A DNA stretch of 26,091 nt from Conoideocrella luteorostrata (GCA_032433595.1 JASWJB010000468.1:1-26091); one strand, 5' to 3'; counted from the first letter of the stretch, positions 9,890-21,002 are shown. Numbers and translations: made by a program. Notes: generated by a model from the letters alone, not told the origin.

Positions 9890-10466
9890 TTACCCCACAT
9901 ACGCGTCGTCTGCGACCCAGACCACACCATGTCCGTGCTCATCGACCTCGACGCACGCGCTCTGGGCAGCCCATCTGTTAATGCTGTGAATGCGATGTCT
10001 TTGAGCGCGCCTATTTGCCCGTGCTCTTCGCCGCTCCCTGCGGCGCTCCCTACGGCGCTCGCGTTGGTGACCTTCTGTGCTCGGACTAGAGCTCCCCACC
10101 AAAGTGGTGGAGGAGGCATCTCCATCTGAAGCAGCATTTTGTGCCGCCCCTCTTGGAGGTGTCGAGTTGTGGATTTGCTGGCGACTTGAGGGCAACCCAT
10201 TTTCAGGGCGAGAAGAGTGATGATTTGGCGCTCTAGCATCTTGTCTCCGTGGCATGGTGTTGAGCGGCAAAACAGCTGCCAGGGTGTTTGACCTTGAAGG
10301 AGTCAGTTACAACTTCCGTCTCTTCTTTAGCCATGATTGCGCACTTGCCTCTGTGGATCCGTAGCCGGCCTACGGGCTCTTGAGAATGCGCAACCCATTG
10401 GAATGCGAGATGGTGCAGCTTTTCCGTCTGGAAACTGGGAGTATTCGAAGCATTTCTTGATGCCAT
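9890..10466 (-). CDS. Candidate spliced gene with Arg-rich segment, unknown function
   Basis: Proposed exons 10466-10345 and 10292-9890 are separated by a 52-nt intron (donor GTGCGC, branch CTGAC, acceptor TTCAAG), giving 174 aa in consistent phase. The protein would start MASRNASNTPSF. The middle is Ser/Pro/Gln-rich and probably disordered. A striking basic run, RERRRERRRERRRARANRR, precedes a more ordered-looking end (VEVDEHGHGVVWVADDAY). The basic run comes from a near-perfect GCGCTCC(C)T-type repeat in the DNA. Such a run could bind nucleic acid or serve as a nuclear signal; no named domain is visible. The donor is not the most common form, and other splice choices keep other frames open, so the model is tentative. 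Confidence 0.35.
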
Positions 10467-11205
10467 GCTGTTGAAGAATATAGAGAAAGTAGACTTGACG
10501 CAGGTTCCCCCTCGATTTAAATGCTGCTCTACAGGCTACATTACACAGCCAAGAGACTTCAAGCGTTACAATTATGCGTTAGATCATCTGGCTACCGGAG
10601 CAAACTCATCATGGGATCATTCTATTGGCCTAGGACAAATCCATGTGCTACGTCTTGGTTGAATAAGTTCACAACTCATGGCCAGAAAAGCTGGGATACT
10701 CATTCACGGAAGTAAAAGGCCGGAGCCTGACGTAGGTCTCGATTCGTCAGTCCGGGGACGACATTCACTCTTGAAGCGTATAGCACTGTAATCGGGAAGT
10801 ATTGGCAAGGCCTTCGTTCAAGTGATTGTCAAACCATAAGTTGATAGAGGTATTTACCAACGCGGAGCGTAATCAGATGCTCTTTCACTGAACGTAGATG
10901 GCCTTGACTCGAGTCACATATTATCAGTGCGACGCCAACATATCTACGGACTACGGATGATAATTCTGAGCAAGGATTTCAAGATCAAATGTGGACCGGG
11001 TACTGATTCCGCTGTAGGCAGTCGTCTGTTGCGTATAATCACCACTCAACAGGTGTAGACCAGTTGCTTTGGTATGGGACGCAATGCATGCAACCTCATT
11101 TCCCAAGCACCTGATGTTTACCCCACAATTTCTGTCGGTTTGACTACCATCAGCTTTTGTCGCTCCTTCATAGTGAACTTACCTGTGTACTGAGTCAGGC
11201 ATCCC
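10467..11205. other. Region upstream of the WD40 gene, possibly degraded coding
   Basis: No intact gene. Short stretches on + read like worn WD40 blades, for example SKDFKIK near 10972 and LVWDAMHAT near 11070. A splice-acceptor-like CTCCTTCATAG lies near 11170. The WD40 pseudogene may therefore begin further left than called, but this part is too eroded to assign. Confidence 0.35.
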
Positions 11206-12510
11206 ATGTCGCTATGCTCGCGAACTGTCATACTCTCTTTCTGCAACTTGATCACAAAATCAGCTTACTCAAGCACTATTAAATATGGCCAGAAAGTTGA
11301 ACATGCGGCAGCTCCTACATGGACATGTCAGTCCCTTTTTAGATTAACAGCGTTATGTTCCACTTCACTGCCGCCAACCTACCAAACTAACGTACCCCAG
11401 CGCGACTCTGTGACGAGCTTGTCCTGTTCCAAGACAATAGTCGAAAGGTACGTAAATCTAAAATCTCGGATTAGCTACAGCAGTCTAGTATAACGACATA
11501 TAGCAGTCTTGCGCTCGTATCAGGCAGCAAAGACGCCAGCATTCTCGTATGGCAAGCGGACAGCACGCAATTGCGCCAAACGAGCAGCTTGACTGGTCAT
11601 GATGACGCTATATCGGACTGTGTACGCATTTGGCTGCTGTCCCCAGAAATAATCATCTCGCAAAAAAGTACACTACACTGAAACCGAGTAGATACTTTCG
11701 CAAGATGGAAACTATGTCTGCTCAGCTTCTGAAGACGGCACAGTACCGCTATGGAACCTTTCCGATGGGAAAGTTTTCACGGAACTCAAAAGCCACGACC
11801 AAGCGGTGACATGCTGCGATGTATTTGCTGACTCTATGAGCATCGTATCCGGATCCAATGACGACTCCATCAGAGTATGGGACACCCAAGGCGAAGAAAG
11901 ACTCTTTATCGCAACCATTAACCGCGTGCATTGACCGCGTGGTGATTTTACGTTTAGGTTATCCAGACTTGGCTTACGTGGTGACTGAAAATACTCTCAA
12001 GGTGTGTGTCTTCCCCCAAAAACTAGTACGATGACAACAGTTTCTTGTCCAAACAGTTCAGTTTATCCGATATCACGAAGTTCTCCGCAGATCGCTGTCC
12101 GCGAGTACACTAATCTTATGGTTGCAGGTCTTTGACATTGTGAAGGACAAGGTAGTCAAAGAACTGATCCATCACAGCAGCCCCATCACCGCTTTTGGGG
12201 CAGATCTCAGCCTCGGGATGGTAGCCACTGGTGACAAGAGCAGCAATGTATTTATATGGCACACCATCTGGGGGCGCCTGATGCTTTCTATTTCTGTTGA
12301 AGAAGAAGTTACCAGCATCGCGTTTAGCCCTGAGGCCATGGTGTGCATCGCTACTACGGATGTTATTAGTGTGTACAAAAGTTGGAAATGGTGGCTGAGG
12401 TAGGCGATCAGCCGGTGTCTGCCTGTACGCGTCTGGCTGTAGCGGCGGATGGCAGGAACTTGTTTGCGAGCTATGATGACGGTGCAATTCGAGTATGGAA
12501 TCTTCAATGA
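11206..12510 (+). pseudogene. Broken WD40-repeat gene (C-terminal beta-propeller)
   Basis: At least six WD40 blades are readable in order: SAYSSTIK then RQLLHGH; VTSLSCSK; ALVSGSKDASILVWQ; NYVCSASEDGTVPLWN; MSIVSGSNDDSIRVWD; NVFIWH; and finally LFASYDDGAIRVWN, ending in TGA at 12508-12510. Segments are linked by intron-like gaps with good signals: 11327-11400 (branch CTAAC), 11448-11503, 11622-11691 and 12002-12127 (branch CACTAAT). Frames match across the last three. The reading frame is broken near 11290, near 11924-11934 (in-frame TGA) and near 12378 (an AAAA run, then TAG at 12401). WD40 arrays of this regular SGSxDxxIRVWD type are often the C-terminus of fungal NACHT/NB-ARC (HET-E/STAND) proteins; no NTPase domain is visible here. 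Sequencing errors could mimic the breaks, but three in one gene beside intact genes suggests decay. Confidence 0.72.
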
Positions 12511-14580
12511 GGACTATGTGTGCCAAGAGTATGAATATGACAATGTGCGAGCCTATTGGAACGCTGACAGCCGTTTTCTATCATATGCCAGACAGATGGA
12601 GTTTCAAATGCGACAAACGACAGCAGTATTCTACAGCGCAACATATTACATTTCACAATTGGAGAGAGACGTAAATCTGACGCCAAGAATAGAGCGGGAG
12701 GATATCCGACTGTTGTAATGGGAAAGTCACACGCATTTCGATGTCGGGAAGTTTCACTTGCTCGGCAAACGTTCAGTAATGACCGCTGGATAACATGACG
12801 GCATGGGCGTGCTGCAAAAGAATTTGTCATCATTGTCTCTATCAAAATTAAATCGGCTAACACTTTTCTGAGGTCAACAGCTTCCCAATGCGAGACCTAA
12901 TAGGTTATGAAAGAAATTGTGGATACATACCTGCGTCCGTCCGCCTCTGCAGAATGAACGAGGTGGCACGGCAGCTGCAATTGTCGTGGAGATTCATATG
13001 ACTAGCAAAAATTATTCTTCTTAAAGCCGCAAGCATCTCGAGTAGCGCTATTCAGTTAGCTCAATGTTGAGATTATCTGCAACCAAAATAACGACAGTTG
13101 CGCTGGCACTCGTTTGGAAGATTGGCAGCCTTCTGTATTTTACGGGAGCATGACGCGATCGGCGATAGAACTCCCTAGAGCTGCGGCATATATGGCTTGG
13201 ATTCATGCACAGCGAACAGTTCCGAAATCTGACAACTGAGACAGATTTACCTCAAATAGGCTTTCGCCATCGTAATCCCCTAGGGCGGCTCACGGAATCT
13301 TACAAACGAACCGAGCCGGCCCTCAGGTCCTTTTTGGTTCATGGGTCTCATCTAGCTACATGTGCAAACCACTCCGTCCTATTCGCTCACACAACATGAA
13401 TATATTTTCATAGTTCCATGAAAACCGGGATTGTCTCTACTGTCATAGATATGTCTGCGGCCCAAGACTGCTCTATCTACGATAAGATTTCAGGCTCCCA
13501 AAGGCAAAGCACTGAAAGTAGCCAGCTATAACACCTACTCATTTTGCATTCAACATGTTTGGCGGTTTCGCCAAGGCGTAAGTGTACCTAGACCTTTCGT
13601 TTTTATGATCCCTAGATTCGAGGCGGAATGTTGCCTCACAAGAATTTTGCCCAGCTTCTTGAGGTTTCATCGAGACAGCTGAGTCGTGACGGCGGCATCG
13701 ACAGTATGTAGTGTCGCTACTCCTAGTGAGTGTCGCGAGACCTAGTGGGGACGCCCACAACCTTGAGATATAGCAGTACACGATATGTTAAACCATGCAA
13801 TATTAGCTTACGTGTATGTTATGAAGATGATATATTTTGAGCTATTAGTGCAGCAGTTCAGATCAAGCCGGCATACAGTAGCAAATGGCGTCGCAGCAGA
13901 CCAGGATACCGGGAAAACGCTCTGCCCTAAATTAAAGCGAGAGACTCAGCTGCGCGGAGCATCCCCATAAATAAAGTCTGCACATCTGCTCATTGGGGCC
14001 GGAATTGAAACCAGATGCTGCCGGGTTGAAATCTGCGCGCATTGGGGCATGGGTGCATCAGGGCGCATTAGGTTATTCTGGAGCCCATCCAGGAAGAGCA
14101 GCCAAAATTGCCGAAAACGATTTAGCCAGAGCAAAGCTCGGAATATACCCACGCGCCGTACCCGTCCCCGTTTATGGATGATGTACAGGTGTTGATGGGG
14201 TGGTGTTGCAGGAAAGAAGGACCGCAGACGATAAAGGTAGATGGTACGGAGTAGATGTATCCTGCTCAAGATAAGTCGATTCCTTGCCCCCCTTGGAATT
14301 GCGTCTACGGAGCCGGAACACAAGATGGACTCATATTGCAGTGAGAGGACACAGGGAATGGAGCTAGTCGGCTTGGCTGCAGTTTGCGGGCTGGCTGAAA
14401 CAGTTGACTGTGATGCATGGGAACATGTCCAGCAGAGACTGCGCAACATCTGACCCGGTGTCTTACTGGATCACCTCCAAGACGTCGGCCAAACATCTCG
14501 CTGTACTACCACCACCGGACCACCACCGGTCGCTCGTATCTGCAAATCGGCCGGGACTGGGTGTCAGAGCATAGATAGGC
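12511..14580. other. Gene-poor stretch after the WD40 gene
   Basis: About 2 kb with no supported gene. Frames such as 12449-12718 (+) and 13946-14449 (-) are open but have no domain, splice signals or coherent coding bias. TACGGAG motifs occur at 14245 and 14306. Confidence 0.5.
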
Positions 14581-15062
14581 AACTTGCTCCGCAGACTGCA
14601 ATTTTCTCAAATGGGACAGCCATCGGGCCGGGCGGCTCTATGCTGCCCGGATGGCAGACCGTCATTTGCTGCCATTCGCCTGCCACGAGCGAAGGTGTGG
14701 GGTCAATTTCCCTGCAGCATAACCCACCTCGTCAATTCAAGCCTTTTCTTCTCCCCCCCCCACAAATACAAATATAAATACAAATACTACCAACCCTCCT
14801 TCACCACTTCGACAGCATCTTTCCGTCCACTCATTGTAGCGGCGCATCTGCTGTTCTAAGACTGCTTCAATTGCTTGATCTGGATGAAGGCCTAGTGCAA
14901 ACGCGCAGCTGCAGCATCAGCACCACAGCTTCCCTGGGTGTACCCGCGATTGAGGAGCTCGTCGTACGAGACATCCCCTATTTTTCATCTTAGCCCCCCC
15001 CCCTACCCCTACCCCTTCTACTTTCTACATAGCTTCTGCCAATTGCTGCCTCGCTAGCAAAC
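14581..15062 (+). promoter_or_regulatory. ERG9 promoter and 5' leader
   Basis: No coding frame supported. The region is rich in pyrimidine tracts (a C run at 14753-14761, another at 14994-15003 followed by CTACCCCTACCCC) and has an AT patch with repeated AAATAC near 14765-14788. CT-rich sequence just upstream of the ATG is typical of strongly expressed fungal genes. No clear sterol regulatory element could be identified by eye. Confidence 0.5.
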
Positions 15063-16680
15063 ATGGGCGCTCTTTACTTCCTCCTACACCCAAACCAATT
15101 ACGTTCTATAATTCAATGGCAAGTCTGCGTCTTGCTTGACCCCGACCGTCGGCTTCTTATGCTCAATTCACCGTAGAAAGGTTCATCGCTAACGGAAGAT
15201 CCACGACAGGAAGCTCTGGCACAACCCCGTACACAGCCGAGACCCTTCCAAGGAGTCAGAAACAGCGAAAGAATGCTTTCGTTTCCTCAACTTGACGAGC
15301 CGCAGCTTCGCGGCCGTCATTCAAGAGCTGAACCCTGAGCTCCTCCTCCCCATCAGCCTGTTCTACCTGGTCCTGCGCGGCCTGGATACCATCGAAGACG
15401 ACATGACCATACCGATAGACCAAAAAGTTCAATTACTGCGCAGTTTCCACAAGAACATGGAAATTGACGGCTGGCAATTCCACGAGAGCAATGAGAAGGA
15501 CAAGGAGCTGCTAGAAAAGTTTGACGTGGTTATCACGGAGCTCAAGAAGCTCAAGCCACAGTACTATAACGTCATCAAAGACGTCACCATCAAAATGGGC
15601 AACGGCATGGCCGACTATGCTCAAAACGACGAGGTTATCAAGAATGGCGTCCAGAGCATCGATGACTACGAGCTGTATTGCCACTACGTCGCTGGCCTGG
15701 TGGGCGAGGGCTTGACAAGGCTGTTCGTGGAGTCGGAACTGGGTAACCCAAAATTGGCAGAGCGACCGAGCTTGACAGAGTCCATGGGTCAGTTCCTCCA
15801 GAAGACAAACATTATCCGCGATATTCGTGAGGACTGGGAGGAGGGTCGTAGGTGGTACCCGAAAGAGATATGGAGCCGGCACGTCGACAAGTGGGAAGAC
15901 TTGTTTGATCCCAAGCATCAGGCAAAGGCCCTCAACTGCATTTCCGATATGATTCTCGATGCCTTGAAGCACGCAGAAGAATGTCTTTTCTACATGGCCG
16001 GCATGCGCGACCAAAGCGCCTTCAACTTTGTGGCCATCCCGCAAGGCATGGCCATTGCCACGCTGGAGTGCATGTTCCGCAACCCAGATGTTCTCAAGCG
16101 AAATGTCAAGATCACCAAAGGCGACGCCTGCCAGATCATGATGGAGTGCACACAAAATCTCTTCACTGTCTGCGAGGTGTTCCGAAAATATATACGAAAG
16201 ATTCAGAAGAAGAACGACCCCAGAGATCCAAACTACCTCAACATTAGTGTGCGATGTGCCAAGGTATGGCAGCCATGTTTAGCCTCCCCAACATTACATC
16301 AGATGCATGTGTACGTACTAAAACCACGCAGATTGAGCAATTTATCGAAACTCTTTACCCGCGACAAGACCCCAAGAAGCTCACAGCAGAAAACAACCAA
16401 AGAGCGAGGAACGAGCCCACCTCGGACCCCGGCGAGACCCTCGTCATGTTTGGCGTCGTCATGCTCGCTCTGCTCAGCATTTCAGGCGTAATGGTACATA
16501 CTCCCTGTCTCTTCATACCTCCCCCCCATATTCCAACACACATCTAACGTACCTCCACAGATCGGCGCAGCCTGGCTCATGGGAGCCAAGTTCCCCAACA
16601 TATTCCAAGAAGCAAGCAAACTGTATACTCAGCTGAGCAGTCCGCAAAACGTCGCGAATACCGCCCGAGACGAACTCTAA
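15063..16680 (+). CDS. ERG9: Squalene synthase (farnesyl-diphosphate farnesyltransferase)
   Basis: Four exons (15063-15118, 15210-16263, 16332-16493, 16561-16680) give 463 aa, normal for fungal squalene synthase. It joins two farnesyl diphosphates via presqualene diphosphate and reduces the product with NADPH to squalene, the first committed step to ergosterol, at the ER membrane. The start [19 protein letters not shown] matches the family N-terminus. The first aspartate-rich motif DTIEDD is at residues 78-83, the [10 protein letters not shown] segment at 175-184, and the second motif RDIRED at 222-227. The C-terminal anchor spans about residues 407-432 ([14 protein letters not shown] onward, continuing across the last intron). 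The first intron has a GC donor (GCAAGT) and a CTAAC branch; all phases agree. Residue 224 is Ile where yeast and animal enzymes usually have Tyr. No break is seen; it should be functional. Convergent with the protease gene. Confidence 0.96.
15119..15209 (+). other. GC-AG intron in ERG9
   Basis: The first ERG9 intron starts GCAAGT rather than GT and ends GACAG, with CTAAC at 15188-15192 as branch site. Only this donor restores the conserved QWKLWH junction: TG of the Trp codon lies before it and G after. Using the GT two bases further on would shift frame. Confidence 0.85.
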
Positions 16681-17668
16681 ATGACCATCCCCACCGGGCT
16701 AGGCCAAAGATCTTATCCCTTCACCTGTTTATTCTTTTAGGAGCGTACTTAATAGGGCTTGTATCCCAAATAGCGTTTTTTTTAATACGAACTTATGCTC
16801 ACTTCCAAGCTTGCAGATCTTGCCAGCTGGGTGTATTTTTAACTTATTTATTTCCTTTCAGTATTTGTCCCCCTTGTCCTGCTTCACCACTACTGAATTT
16901 TACGGGTATTCACCCAGCACGGATGTCAAATTGCAATCTGGTCCTTTCATGACCATGGTTGTGCCGAAGAAGTGCTAAAAGTAATCACCATGCTTCCAGC
17001 TTCTCCTGTGGAATGGCCCAATCGCGGTTCTTGTCATGACCTTGCGGTGACGAGACGTGATTGGCGAGCAACATTTATTTGTTTTTTTCTTTGAAAGAAG
17101 AAGAGAAGAGAAATAGAGAAAGTGCTCATTGTGATTGTATTGTTTGACAGTGGCGATCAGGTAGATATGTATTCACACGTGCTACTACTACCCGCTCCGG
17201 GGTGGTGACCGTCGCAGGTCCGACGGTCAACATTGAATACGCCGCAGTACGTTAAGTTTTTCAGGTAGTTGTAATACCTTATTAGCTCGAATATGCCCGA
17301 ATGTTGAGTCCTATAGGTCATGTCGTATCAAAATTTACATTCACATCTGCCAAGTGCCTACAAGTTCACTGTCTCATGATGTCTATCTACATACAACAAA
17401 GGTACTGACTGCTCTACGATCTCTGCCGACACGCCACGGGTACTGTTGTGCTTGCAGCAGAAGACACGGAATAAGAGGCGAAACATCCCACGTTCAAGAA
17501 AACTGTATTTGTGATTTATACAAGGAATATTTTCAAGCTCTAAGAAATATTGCTATGCACATATAAATGCAGAGACACGTCTATCTACCGGATCTAAATC
17601 GGTCGACAGGAGATATAGAAGATCCAAGTGTGGGGGTGGGTGCCATCATCGTCGTCACACCATATAAA
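16681..17668. other. Convergent 3' region between ERG9 and the protease
   Basis: No gene supported. Contains T-rich and A/G-rich tracts (for example 17084-17120) expected of 3' untranslated regions, and a small perfect inverted repeat, GACCGTC at 17207-17213 against GACGGTC at 17222-17228 with an 8-nt loop. ORF 17354-17566 has no coding character. Confidence 0.55.
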
Positions 17669-19576
17669 TTAAAAGGCCTTCAAGGCGAAGACAGCTCTGC
17701 GCTTCTGTTGTCCGTTATTACGTCCGCTGTTATTACCAGTTTGTTGGTTGCGGTTGCCAGTACGGCCGTTGCCAATGTTGTTGTTGCCGCCGGTTTGCTC
17801 GCCACTTCCAACGTTATTGCCGGGTTGAACACCATTGCCAACATTGTTGTTGCCGCCGGTTTGCCCGCCACTTCCAATGTTGTTGCCGGGTTGAACACCA
17901 TTGCCAACATTGTTGTTGCCACCTTGTTGAGCGCCATTGCCAACGTTGTTGTTGCCACCTCGTTGAGCGCCATTGCCAGCGTTGTTGTTGCCACCTTGTT
18001 GAGCGCCATTGCCAGTGTTGTTGTTACCACCTTGTTGGCCGCCATTGGCGGCTTCAGTATGGCCATTGTTGGCAATGACAGGCGTGGTTCCCTGGACGTT
18101 GTTGGTGACTTTGGCGCCAGTCTGGCTGCCCAGGTTCTTCATCAGCTCGCCGACCTGGGCTGGGTCCTGGACGTTTTGGAGGCGCATCAGGTAGGCGGCC
18201 AGGCCAGCAATGTGGGGAGAGGCTAAGAAAGTTGGAGAGTCAGTACATGATGTGCACAAGTTTACTTTCTTTGCCTGCTTGGGGAGAAAGAAGGGGGAAT
18301 CATCAATGGCGCTTACCCATGCTGGTGCCGCTGAGGGTCTTGGTGTCGGTGTCGGATTTGATGCCGACCGAGAGTACGTTCACGCCAGGCGCGAAGATGT
18401 CGACAGCCTCGCCGAAGTTGGAAAACTTGGCTCGCTGGTCGTTCTTGGCGTCAATGGCGCCGACAGTGATTGCATTGGGAGACGAGGCGGGCGAAACGTT
18501 TGCCGAATCTTGCTGCAGGGCTTGTTAGTGGATGTGAATGTGTATGTGAATGTGTATGGATGGATGAATAGATGGATGGTATGCTTGTTGTCAGGGGGGG
18601 TTGGGGTTGCTCACGTTCTCATTTCCGGCAGCAACAACGGGAACAATGCCAGATTTGAAGATGGCCTCGATAGCGCGGTTCATGGCTTGGGATTTGGATC
18701 CGCCAAGAGACATGTTCATGACAGCACGGCCGGTCAAGTTCTTCTGCTTCACGTCGTTCATGACAAACTGCAGACCACCGAGGATACCGGAGTTCTGGCC
18801 GCTGCCCTCGGCATTGAGGACCTTGACTGCGGTGATGCTGGCCTTCTTAGCTACACCAAAGGTGGCTCCGGCGATGGTCCCAGCGACGTGGCTGCCGTGG
18901 CCGTTGTCATCAGTTTGCTACATTCATCAAGCTATTATTAGCCCCTATGAAGCTTTTCCACCAACAGAGGCAGAGAATGAATACGTACCGCTCCCTCAAC
19001 GAAGGACTTGCCAAAAGTAGCACGGCCCTGGAATTCCACGTGCGAAGTGCGAACGCCGGTGTCGACAACGTAGACCATAATACCTTCACCCGCAGACTCG
19101 TCAAACAGATATGACTGTTGTCCAGGCTGGCTCTCGGAAAGGCGCTGCAGTCCCAATGGAGCATTTGTCTGGGCAATGGTGGCCTGGGTTTTGACCCAAT
19201 GGTCAGCCTCGACGTACTCAACCTCTTCGGCGCTGTTGATGTCCATGATCATCGAGTCATCGGCGTCGAGGGCCATGGCGCGCCACTTGTTCATCTTGAA
19301 GGGGGTGATCTCGGTAGAAAATTGACGACCCTCGAGGCTGCGCTTGTTCAGGTTACGCTTCTTGATGGCGGCGGAGAAGGAGCTCATCTTGGCGTCAATG
19401 GCTGAATTGCTGAAAGAGCTGTTGTACACGACGATGTATCGGTTGGGAATAATGTCCGGGGCACCAGCATTGACGATGGGGAGGTTGAGCTTGGGTGCCA
19501 GAGCTTGTGGTGCGGCGGCAGTCAGCTGGGCTACAAGAAGCACTAAGCCCAACAGCATGTTTCCTGAGAAAGCCAT
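17669..19576 (-). CDS. Secreted subtilisin-family serine protease (S8, proteinase K type) with repeat tail
   Basis: Four exons on the minus strand (19576-18989, 18917-18615, 18512-18317, 18222-17669) give 546 aa; introns 18918-18988, 18513-18614 and 18223-18316 have GTACGT, GTGAGC and GTAAGC donors. Residues 1-21 are a signal peptide. An inhibitor_I9-type propeptide follows ([19 protein letters not shown] near 46-64, to EYVEAD near 120-125). The catalytic domain has Asp172 (VVDTGV), His203 ([10 protein letters not shown]), oxyanion-hole Asn295 (AAGNEN) and Ser361 (SGTSMASPH), so the triad is complete. The fold ends near residue 400. Residues of about 403-546 form a Gly/Asn/Gln-rich tail of tandem repeats ([16 protein letters not shown]) ending in a basic QQKRRAV segment; ordinary proteinase-K-type enzymes of about 380-400 aa lack it. 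Likely an extracellular endopeptidase; whether the tail binds a surface or wall or is cut off is unknown. Confidence 0.93.
17720..18062 (-). repeat. In-frame tandem repeats of the protease tail
   Basis: Period of about 33-36 nt, roughly nine units. Protein units of the form GNGAQ(Q/R)GGNNN(V/A/T) are followed by a composite unit GNGVQPGNN(I/V)GSG(G/E)QTGGNNN(V/I) repeated twice. The units are in phase with the coding frame, so length changes would keep the frame. The repeat leaves a long antisense frame open on + (17567-18226), which is a by-product. Confidence 0.85.
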
Positions 19577-20050
19577 GATGGACTGATTTTCGGGTTTCGT
19601 TACTGGGCGGCAATAATACGTGAGAGCAGAAAGTGAAATCCAAAAGATAACCCCCGAGGCGGGCGTAGTGGTGAGTTTAGTAAATGGCGATGTCCGATCC
19701 TGCGGCTCACTCCAAGAACAAGAAGGAAAGTAGCGTGAAAAAATAAAAAAGCGAAGATATTCACAGCTAGGAATGCAGAATTCGTTTCAGTGCCGTTCAA
19801 AGGCGGAATCAATCCAGCAAAGAAATGGGCGGTCAACGCTGGGCTGCTGAATAGCACGGAACAATACCAAGAGAAGTGAACAAAAAAGAAAGACAATACA
19901 GAGATACACCACCCAGGTATAGCTGGAGAGGACAAACCACGGATGAGTGAAGAGAAGGGGGGAAAGACAGGACGAATAAAGTGAGCGTGGGGATTAATAT
20001 AAAGATGTAGATTTCATGTTACAAATAGCAACAAGGGAAACGAAAAGGAG
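19577..20050 (-). promoter_or_regulatory. Leader and promoter of the protease gene
   Basis: On the minus strand the sequence upstream of the protease ATG is CT-rich over about 400 bp (purine-rich on +, especially 19930-19985), as in long fungal 5' leaders. A TATATTAA-like element lies near 19993-20001 in the minus orientation. The open frame 19600-19935 (-) has no ATG start and is treated as leader sequence. Confidence 0.4.
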
Positions 20051-20807
20051 TGGCCATGTGGGTTGGCTAGTTCGGAGATGAACAATTCGCTGCTACATAG
20101 CCATGCTACCATATCAGACACAAGACGGAGCAGGGAGTGGTTGAACCGAAGGACCGGGAGACGGGTGTCGATGAATGCCCACGGCTATCAGTTGGGTTGG
20201 CCATGACGAGAGGGAGAATTGCCCATTGGCAGGCAAATACATAACGGCTCGTCTGGTGTCTGGTGCATTTGCTGTGTGGAGAGGGGTGTCAAGTTTTCCG
20301 GACTGGAGCACGATGGGCGTGTACTTAGCATGAATTGTATGTATGTTTGTATGTACGGAGCATGTGTACAAGTAGATTGGCAAGCAAGTGAGAGAAGCCA
20401 CCCAGCCAGTCCAAGGCGCGTCCCCAGGTAGGGGTCGCAGTCCATCCAACAAAGAGTTTGAGTTGAGGTGTGCGAGCGGCAAGAGAGGCCAAGAGGCGTA
20501 AGAGGCGCGGTTTGAGTTGTGGAGGACTGCTTCGTCGGGGCCGTGGAGGTCTTGAGGGTAGCCTCTGAGTGGCCAGCAGGGCTCGGATCAAACGCCCATT
20601 GCCGCAAGATGGCAGCCTTTGCGGGTTCAGGCGTTAGGTGGAAGGGGGACGGGTGGATGCCGGTAGGTTAGCGGTGCGTTGGCAGTGGGCTGGCAGTGGG
20701 TGCAGTGGGTGCGCCAGGGGCCAAGCAAGTGCCTGGCAAGTGTCGGCTGCGGCGACTAACGACGGGGTACGGGGTCGCTAGGGGTGCAGCAGAACGATTG
20801 GCTGTCG

Positions 20808-20849
20808 GCTTCTTCTTCCTCCTCCTCCTCTTCTTCTGCTTCTTCTTTG
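20808..20849. repeat. CTT/CCT trinucleotide tract
   Basis: A pyrimidine-only run of CTT and CCT units broken once by G, seen directly. It creates an artefactual Glu/Lys-rich stretch in minus-strand ORFs. Confidence 0.9.
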
Positions 20850-20986
20850 TTGTTGTCTGCGCGGAGCAGTGATTTACTCGTGTTACGGAGTACTTGGCGG
20901 CCATCAAATTGTCTCTGTTTCCACTGATAGGCACAAAGGGGGGAGGGGGGCCCCAGCAAACTGCAATCTGCAATTGCAGCTACGAT

Positions 20987-21002
20987 TACGGAGTACTCCG
21001 TA
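20987..21002. repeat. Perfect palindrome TACGGAGTACTCCGTA
   Basis: Sixteen-base perfect palindrome made of two facing copies of the TACGGAG motif that recurs outside genes in this window. Another TACGGAGTAC lies about 100 bp to the left (20884). Confidence 0.9.

Noticed and set aside
12449..12718. 89-codon + ORF at the WD40 gene end
   Set aside because: Its first part is the WD40 coding sequence in a wrong frame; the true frame ends at the TGA at 12508-12510.
13946..14449. 167-codon minus-strand ORF
   Set aside because: Composition is irregular, no domain, and it overlaps open frames on + of equal quality.
15511..16155. 214-codon minus-strand ORF
   Set aside because: Antisense to the conserved squalene synthase catalytic domain.
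17567..18226. Long + strand ORF of 219 codons rich in Val, Ala and Leu
   Set aside because: It is exactly antisense to the repeat-coding tail of the protease; the repeated codons lack stops on the other strand, and the Val/Ala/Thr periodicity mirrors the Asn/Gly repeats.
18210..18941. 243-codon + strand ORF over the protease
   Set aside because: Antisense to exons that carry the catalytic His and Ser; it also crosses well-supported protease introns.
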